DNA from: VXNE01 sp965248075 | GTDB lineage: Bacteria > Pseudomonadota > Gammaproteobacteria > Pseudomonadales > Azotimanducaceae | NCBI GenBank assembly: GCA_965248075.1 | Contig: CBDFIL010000002.1 | Location: 372,001 to 436,000, forward strand | Direction of reading: 5' to 3' | DNA: 64,000 nt | Shown: one piece after another, positions 59,233 to 64,000 of the stretch | How positions within the stretch are numbered: the stretch's first letter is position 1 | Layout: each line of letters begins with the position of its first letter | Notes under the pieces: model-generated | Database searches by the model: none | What the model saw: only the letters and a program-made list of their open reading frames with translations | Told to the model about the DNA's origin: nothing | Translations under genes and position numbers: made by a program

Positions 59233-60489
59233 TCAGCTTTCGGTGACATTTCGTATGTGAGTCCGGCGTGACCCGAATGCGGGAGCGATGGTGTCACGGT
59301 CGCGCCTGCTTACGCCCGCCTTCCTCATCTGCTCGTCCCATCGCGACTGCACGGCTTGCGACACGTGCTCGAACACCGCCGCAGCCTCCTCCCGCTCCAG
59401 CATCAACCGCCCATGCCCACTTAACAGGTTGTCCCTGTTGGCGCGCCTTCCGAATGAGCCGCATGTCATCGCCAGATCGCGTTCGAGGCCGACTGCCGGA
59501 GAGGGAGTCAGATCGTAGGCGGGGCTCAAGCGCCAGTGCCTGCCACTTGCGACGATGGCGTGATTGCGAGGGTGGTCGTCAAGGTTGGAGGCCGCGGCGT
59601 TGAAACACATTCGGGCGAACAGTTCCTTCAGATCGTCCTTTGGAGATCCGCTCGCGCGCCGCATTTCATCGGCGAGCGTCAGATAGGACCACCGGTCACG
59701 GTCGCGCTCGTCCGCCCGAAGCAAGGTCAGCGCGCTTGCCATGCGATGGCGCTGCAGTCCGGCGGCTAGCAGCTCGCGATCGAAACGACGTACGAGCAGA
59801 ACGTCCCGACCGCCGAAGGGTTCGACACGGCTTTCGGCGACGGTCAGGCCGCACGCCCTCCCGAGCTGGAGCATGCCGTGTTCGACCCTTGCATGGTTCC
59901 AACGGTCGTCGTAGCGGCCGAACTTGGCGATCCACAGCTTGCCGTCGTGCAGCACCTGTGCCTTGGGGCGTGCGCCACCCATGGAGGTACCGATCGGCAG
60001 CAGCTGACTGGCTGCTTGAGCCGCCTCTCCTTCAGGCGGTGGGCGGCCTGCGACGATCCGGTCGGCCGCCTCTTGAAGTTCCTCAAGTTGCGATGCCCGG
60101 TTGAAGTGGTCGACGGGGGCAGGAGGAGTGGGTGTCGGGCCGAAGCCGAGCGCCCCGATGCGATCATCGGGTCCGTACTCGACGTAGTCGAATTCCTCGA
60201 GAGGTCTGCGTTGCTCCCGGGTGCGTCTCCCCCAGTCGTCAGGCATGGCATCCCGAATGGCGCCGAAGAAGCCGTGCTGCCGAGCCGTACGGTATTGCGT
60301 GTCGGACAGGCGCAGCTCCACGGGGTCGATCTCGACCGCGTCCCGGCGTTCCCGATAAGATGCCCCGTACACGAACTCGCCGACTGCCCCCTCGTCGGCG
60401 TCCGTCCACCTGAACAGGCCGGCCGTGACGAACTCCGTCTGCCCGGGCAGCACGATGTAGACGAAACGTTCCCGCTCAGAAGGCATCAC
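59233..60489 (-). CDS. hipA: HipA-family serine/threonine kinase toxin
   Basis: This 418-residue protein has the HipA fold. The N-terminal region includes FVYGASYRERRDAVEIDPVE and the HipA_C kinase has IGTSMGGARPKAQVLHDGKL with the ATP-binding loop, LWIAKFGRYDDRWNHARVE, LLVRRFDRE, the catalytic MCFNAAASNLDDHPRNHAIV and metal-binding WRLSPAYDLTPSP. HipA kinases phosphorylate translation factors such as GltX and cause dormancy. The start (GTG 60489 or ATG 60486) overlaps the end of the upstream antitoxin-like gene. Confidence 0.92.
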   Translation of the reverse strand: MMPSERERFVYIVLPGQTEFVTAGLFRWTDADEGAVGEFVYGASYRERRDAVEIDPVELRLSDTQYRTARQHGFFGAIRDAMPDDWGRRTREQRRPLEEFDYVEYGPDDRIGALGFGPTPTPPAPVDHFNRASQLEELQEAADRIVAGRPPPEGEAAQAASQLLPIGTSMGGARPKAQVLHDGKLWIAKFGRYDDRWNHARVEHGMLQLGRACGLTVAESRVEPFGGRDVLLVRRFDRELLAAGLQRHRMASALTLLRADERDRDRWSYLTLADEMRRASGSPKDDLKELFARMCFNAAASNLDDHPRNHAIVASGRHWRLSPAYDLTPSPAVGLERDLAMTCGSFGRRANRDNLLSGHGRLMLEREEAAAVFEHVSQAVQSRWDEQMRKAGVSRRDRDTIAPAFGSRRTHIRNVTES

Positions 60490-60718
60490 TCAACGACCTC
60501 CTCTGGCGGCGGGCACGCTGCGGACTGCGCACCTGCTCAAGCGTGCGGCCTTCCGCGTCGCTATCAGGGTTGGCGACGTCAACCAGATCCGAGAGCAGCC
60601 CCATCGCCCAAAGCGCCCCGACGTAGACTGCAACGGCGGTCCTTGGACTGCCCTTTTCCACGTGCGAGATCAGGAAGCGGGATACCCCCATGCGCTGCGC
60701 AAGTTCTTCCTGGGGCAT
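60476..60718 (-). CDS. hipB: HipB-like helix-turn-helix antitoxin with unclear start
   Basis: From the ATG at 60718 there are 80 residues beginning MPQEELAQRMGVSRFLISHV and then EKGSPRTAVAVYVGALWAMG, a helix-turn-helix of the XRE/HipB type. The frame is open upstream to about 60784 and would add VEETLRRLGRNIRTARLRRN, which is the expected first helix of such repressors, but it contains no ATG, GTG or TTG. Either an unusual start codon is used or the 5' end is damaged. The gene overlaps hipA, as in hipBA operons. Confidence 0.75.
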   Translation of the reverse strand: MPQEELAQRMGVSRFLISHVEKGSPRTAVAVYVGALWAMGLLSDLVDVANPDSDAEGRTLEQVRSPQRARRQRRSLSDAF

Positions 60719-60785
60719 GTTGCGCCGCAGCCGTGCCGTGCGGATGTTCCGGCCTAGGCGCCGGAGCGTCTCCTCGACCTCCCCC

Positions 60786-61415
60786 TCACCCCTTCAGCGT
60801 AACCGCCTCGAACTGCTCGCTCCTGAGCGCCTCGACGAGCGCCGCCTCGCTCTCCACGGGCCCTGGAAAGCGTGTCGCGCAGCGTCCCACGTGGCTCACG
60901 ATGTGCGCGTCGCTGCCGCCGATGCCGAGGTAGTGGAGGTCGGCCGCCATCTTCTGCGCGATGGCGTCCTCGTCGCCCCGGCTGCCGCCGTTGTAGACCT
61001 CGACGATGCGGACCCCCGCGGGTACGCCGAGTTCGGCGATGTGCGCGCTCATGCCGACCCGGCGCCGCCCGGGGTGACAGGGGACGGCCACCGCGCCGTG
61101 CGCGTCGCAGGCGGCAACCACTTCCTCGAGCGGCAGGCCGATGGCGCCGAAGTCGAAGGCCTCCGTAAGCGCTTCGGTGACGCCGAAGACGAGCACGTGG
61201 CCGTACTCGGTCTCGACCTCGCTGCCCTTCAGGATCACCTGGCCGAACTCCTCGGCGAGCGCCGAGTAGTCGGATTCGAAGTCGAACTGGCGGTGCTCGG
61301 TGAGCACGAAGCCGTCGATGCCGAGGTCCCGCGAACGGATCCACTGGCAGTAGTTGCGTACCTTGGCGCGCCCGTCGTCGGACTTGATGGAGTGCGTGTG
61401 CAGGTCGAGGATCAA
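60786..61415 (-). CDS. PHP-domain metal-dependent phosphoesterase-like protein
   Basis: This 209-residue protein begins ILDLHTHSIKSDDGRAKVRN, the first PHP motif with two metal-binding histidines, and has FVLTEHRQFDFESDYSALAE, GSEVETEYGHVLVFGV, AVAVPCHPGRRRVG and GIGGSDAHIVSHVGRC, so all four motifs are present. The TTG at 61415 overlaps the coaE stop (TTGA) and matches the family start. The stop at 60786 adjoins the hipB-like frame. Members hydrolyse phosphoesters; the substrate here is unknown. Confidence 0.86.
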   Translation of the reverse strand: MILDLHTHSIKSDDGRAKVRNYCQWIRSRDLGIDGFVLTEHRQFDFESDYSALAEEFGQVILKGSEVETEYGHVLVFGVTEALTEAFDFGAIGLPLEEVVAACDAHGAVAVPCHPGRRRVGMSAHIAELGVPAGVRIVEVYNGGSRGDEDAIAQKMAADLHYLGIGGSDAHIVSHVGRCATRFPGPVESEAALVEALRSEQFEAVTLKG

Positions 61416-62050
61416 GATGCCTCCCGGGCGGCGGCCAGGCGCGCCCACTGCGCGTCGAGCTGCGCGGTCATCTCCGCCTCTGTGCCGGCATTGTGCACGA
61501 CCACCGTGGCGTGCGCCGTACGTTCCCCGTTCGACAGCTGCGCGTCGATGCGCGCCTGCACCGAGGCTTCGTCCGCGCCGTCGCGCGCCGTCGCCCGCGC
61601 AACCGCCGTATCCCGGTCGACGACGACCACCCAGGTCTCGTCCACGGCGCTCTGCCAGCCGGCTTCGAGCAGCACCGCCGCTTCCAGCACGACCACGGCG
61701 TCCGGGTCCGCCGCCCGGGCGGACGCGATGTCGTCGACGGCGAGGCGCCGGATCTCCGGCCAGACGATGTCCGTCAACCGCTTCAGATCGCCCCCGTCGG
61801 CGAACACCTTGGCGCCGAGCGCGCGGCGGTCGATGGAGCCGTCCTGCGCACGCACGTCCGTGCCGAAGGTGTCGAGCACGGCCTGGTAGGCGCCCGTGCC
61901 GGGTTCGTAGGCGCGGTGCCCGAGCCGGTCGGCGTCGATCACGTGGGCGCCCAGAGAGGCGAGGTGGCGGGCCGCGGTGGACTTGCCGGACGCGATGCCG
62001 CCGGTCAAACCGATGATCAAGGGCGAATCCTGAGGGGAAAGGCGCTGCAT
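61412..62050 (-). CDS. coaE: Dephospho-CoA kinase
   Basis: This 212-residue kinase carries out the last step of coenzyme A synthesis. It has the P-loop IIGLTGGIASGKSTAARHLA, then HVIDADRLGHRAYEPGTGAY, VVVLEAAVLLEAGWQSAVDE and TWVVVVDRDTAVARATARDG, typical of CoaE. The ATG at 62050 gives the normal start. It overlaps the PHP gene and is divergent from the ferredoxin gene with only 21 bases between the two starts. Confidence 0.94.
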   Translation of the reverse strand: MQRLSPQDSPLIIGLTGGIASGKSTAARHLASLGAHVIDADRLGHRAYEPGTGAYQAVLDTFGTDVRAQDGSIDRRALGAKVFADGGDLKRLTDIVWPEIRRLAVDDIASARAADPDAVVVLEAAVLLEAGWQSAVDETWVVVVDRDTAVARATARDGADEASVQARIDAQLSNGERTAHATVVVHNAGTEAEMTAQLDAQWARLAAAREAS

Positions 62051-62071
62051 GTTAGCGTTTACAATGAGTCG

Positions 62072-62416
62072 GTGGAACGGCCCGAGACCGCGCAGCGGCC
62101 CGAGATCGTGTTCGTGCATCCGGACGGGCGCAGGGAAACCCATGCCGTTGCGGTGGGCGAGACCGTGATGGACTGCGCGCTGGACAACGGCGTGGCCGGC
62201 ATCGTGGCCCAGTGCGGCGGCGGGTGTACCTGCTCCATGTGCCACTGCTACGTCGATGAGCCCTGGCTCGCGCGGCTGCCGGCGGTGATCGACGACGAAC
62301 GCGCGCTGCTCGAGTACGTCTGGGAGTGGCGCCACGACAGCCGGCTGTCGTGCCAGATATTCATGAGCGGCGCGCTCGACGGCATCGTCGTGCGGCTGCC
62401 GGAGAAGCAACAGTAA
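62072..62416 (+). CDS. 2Fe-2S ferredoxin (adrenodoxin type)
   Basis: This 114-residue ferredoxin has the cluster-binding cysteines in VAQCGGGCTCSMCHCYVDEP and the last one in DSRLSCQIFMSGALDGIVVR, the arrangement of adrenodoxin/putidaredoxin-type proteins that feed electrons to P450s and other oxygenases. I chose the GTG at 62072, since no ATG fits. An extra cysteine sits after the CSMC motif. No oxygenase gene is adjacent; the next gene is a dehydrogenase on the same strand. Confidence 0.9.
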   Translation: MERPETAQRPEIVFVHPDGRRETHAVAVGETVMDCALDNGVAGIVAQCGGGCTCSMCHCYVDEPWLARLPAVIDDERALLEYVWEWRHDSRLSCQIFMSGALDGIVVRLPEKQQ

Positions 62417-62491
62417 TACGCGCCGGGAGGCCGGCGCCCACGCGGCGCTGCACGCGGGAACGGATCGACGGGCCAGCAAGGGGATCGGGAT

Positions 62492-63457
62492 ATGGAGGAC
62501 TTTTCAGGCAAGCTGGCCGTGGTGACCGGCGGCGGCGCCGGCATGGGACGCGAACTCGTCATCCAGCTTGCGGCGGCCGGCTGCAACGTCGCGACCTGCG
62601 ACATCTTTGTCGACACGCTGGCGGAGACCGCGGCACTCTGCAGCGACGCCGTCCGGGTGACCACCCACGAGTGCGACGTCTCCGACGAGGAGCAGGTGCT
62701 TGCCTTTCGGGACGCGGTGGTGGAACAGCACGAGGCCGAGTGCGTCCACCTGCTGTTCAACAACGCCGGCATCGGCGGTGGCGGCGAGTTCGTCGAGGGC
62801 GACCGGGACGAGTGGGAGCGCACCTTCGGGGTGTGCTGGTACGGCGTCTACTACCACTGCCGCGCGTTCATGCCGCTGCTGGTGGCGAGCGACGAGGGCT
62901 ACATCGTCAACACCTCGAGCATCAACGGCTTCTGGGCGAGTGTCGGCCCTACCGTTTCGCACACTGCCTATTGTGCCTCCAAGTTCGCGGTCAAGGGTTT
63001 TTCGGAGGCGCTGATCGCGGATCTCCGCATGCACGCGCCGCACGTCAGGGTGGCGGTGGTGATGCCGGGTCACATCGGCACTTCCATCGCCATGAACACC
63101 GGTCGCGTGCTCGGCGCGCCCGAACCCGCGGACCTGTCCGCGGAAGAAGTCGCCGCGATACGCGAGCAGATGGTCGCCTCCGGCCTGCCGGTCGGCAACG
63201 AGTCCGACGACCAGATCCGCGCCGCCGTCGCCCAGCGAGCCGTGGATTTCCGCGACAAAGCACCCACCACGGCGGGCCAGGCCGCATCGATCATTCTCGA
63301 CGGCGTGCGGCAGAACCGCTGGCGCATCCTGGTCGGTGAGGACGCCCATATCATCGACCAACTGGTGCGCAACGACCCGGAGTCGGCGTACGAGGTCGAA
63401 TTCATGGAGACGATACACGCGCAGGGCGCGCTCAACGCGTTTGGCCAGGACTCCTGA
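62492..63457 (+). CDS. Short-chain dehydrogenase/reductase
   Basis: This 321-residue SDR enzyme has the cofactor motif LAVVTGGGAGMGRELVIQLA, LLFNNAGIGGGGEFVEGDRD, the catalytic serine in YIVNTSSINGFWASVGPTVS and the YxxxK element in HTAYCASKFAVKGFSEALIA. The acidic residue in NVATCDIF suggests a preference for NAD(H). The C-terminal extension is longer than in minimal SDRs. A GGGGATCGGGATATGG leader contains a weak ribosome site. Its stop is one base from the likely pyrF start. The substrate is unknown. Confidence 0.9.
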   Translation: MEDFSGKLAVVTGGGAGMGRELVIQLAAAGCNVATCDIFVDTLAETAALCSDAVRVTTHECDVSDEEQVLAFRDAVVEQHEAECVHLLFNNAGIGGGGEFVEGDRDEWERTFGVCWYGVYYHCRAFMPLLVASDEGYIVNTSSINGFWASVGPTVSHTAYCASKFAVKGFSEALIADLRMHAPHVRVAVVMPGHIGTSIAMNTGRVLGAPEPADLSAEEVAAIREQMVASGLPVGNESDDQIRAAVAQRAVDFRDKAPTTAGQAASIILDGVRQNRWRILVGEDAHIIDQLVRNDPESAYEVEFMETIHAQGALNAFGQDS

Positions 63458-63458
63458 G

Positions 63459-64000
63459 GTGGGTCAGGCCGCGGGGCGCGGCGCCGCGACCCCGCCCTTC
63501 CGGCAGCGCCTCGAACGCTCCTGGGAGCGTTCGGGCGGCTTTCTCTGCGTCGGTCTCGACCCGGACCTCGAGAAGGTGCGTGCGTGCCTGCCGGACAGCG
63601 ACCGCCCGATCCTCGACTTCTGCCGCGCCATCGTGGACGCGACCGCCGATCTCGTGTGCGCCTTCAAGCCGCAGATCGCGTACTTCGCGGCCGCGGGCGC
63701 CGAGGCCGATCTGGAGGCGCTGATCGCGCACATCCATGCAGCGCATCCCGATGTCCCGGTGATCCTCGACGCCAAGCGCGGGGACATCGGCGCGACCGCG
63801 GAGCAGTATGCGCGCGAGGCGTTCGAACGCTACGGCGTCGACGCGCTCACCGTGAACCCGTACCTCGGCTGGGAGAGCATCGAACCGTACCGGCGTCACG
63901 CCGGCCGGGGTGTCGTGCTCCTGTGCCGCACGAGCAACGCCGGCAGCGACTGGCTGCAGGCGCACCCGGCGGATGACCCGCTCTACCTGAGAGTCGCCCG
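63459..64000 (+). CDS. pyrF: Orotidine 5'-phosphate decarboxylase (partial)
   Basis: From the GTG at 63459 about 180 residues are visible before the window ends. The chain contains GGFLCVGLDPDLEKVRACLP, VCAFKPQIAYFAAAGAEADL and the catalytic IILDAKRGDIG-type segment (VPVILDAKRGDIGATAEQYA), then VDALTVNPYLGWESIEPY. This is the longer PyrF subgroup that makes UMP from OMP in pyrimidine synthesis. No stop codon interrupts the frame. It starts one base after the SDR stop. Confidence 0.92.
   Translation, partial: MGQAAGRGAATPPFRQRLERSWERSGGFLCVGLDPDLEKVRACLPDSDRPILDFCRAIVDATADLVCAFKPQIAYFAAAGAEADLEALIAHIHAAHPDVPVILDAKRGDIGATAEQYAREAFERYGVDALTVNPYLGWESIEPYRRHAGRGVVLLCRTSNAGSDWLQAHPADDPLYLRVA

Overview
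The window looks like a chromosomal segment of a high-GC gammaproteobacterium. The order aspartate kinase, csrA, tRNA-Ser at the left edge and the housekeeping block dnaX-ybaB-recR-rnd-ycgN are classic gammaproteobacterial arrangements, and lpxC shows a Gram-negative outer membrane. Sulfatase, CoA-transferase, phytanoyl-CoA dioxygenase, TonB receptor and xanthine-dehydrogenase genes, plus a eukaryote-like SRCR-domain protein, would fit a marine and possibly host-associated bacterium, but that lifestyle is inference.

Layout. 1-0.8 kb: lysC end, csrA, tRNA-Ser. 1-27 kb: an accessory region with many broken genes. It holds TonB-receptor fragments, the secreted SRCR protein, a PPOX flavoprotein followed by a CmcJ/NvfI-type oxygenase, a type B carboxylesterase, a chimeric gene carrying a FitA antitoxin tail, a higBA toxin-antitoxin pair, a YghU-like glutathione transferase, an arylsulfatase, a DUF3604 pseudogene, a frameshifted CoA-transferase, a fused 1232-residue ABC exporter, an isoprenylcysteine-type methyltransferase, a xanthine dehydrogenase fused by deletion to a TonB-receptor tail, a DUF885 lipoprotein, a truncated IS110 and a glycerophosphodiesterase. 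27-38 kb: core genes dnaX to hrpA, including a MoxR/VWA pair. 38.4-40.6 kb: an hvfABC-like RiPP cassette (a small acidic Cys-containing precursor, a DUF692 MNIO enzyme and a DUF2063 partner). 40.7-42.5 kb: an insertion sequence with visible terminal inverted repeats. 42.5-48.1 kb: a PP2C/STAS partner-switch pair, dusA, lpxC, gltX and tRNA-Ala. 48.2-51.1 kb: three tandem paralogous membrane LytTR regulators. 51.5-55.5 kb: a PhyH oxygenase and a compact membrane module (c-type heme lipoprotein, HupE/UreJ protein, anchored protein, two DUF6644-like proteins). 55.8-58.8 kb: a frameshifted IS110 and, immediately after it, a frameshifted thiolase with its intact DUF35 partner. 59-64 kb: hipBA, a PHP-domain protein, coaE, a 2Fe-2S ferredoxin, an SDR and the start of pyrF.

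Dispersed palindromes of two linked types occur in at least seven intergenic places, and a second repeat of about 130 bp occurs twice. Both insertion-sequence types lie beside these repeats. Many small lesions (single-base deletions, an 8-bp tandem duplication, in-frame stops, gene-gene deletion fusions) concentrate in the accessory parts, while the core blocks are intact. Some single-base indels could be assembly errors; the deletion fusions and the 8-bp duplication are harder to explain that way.
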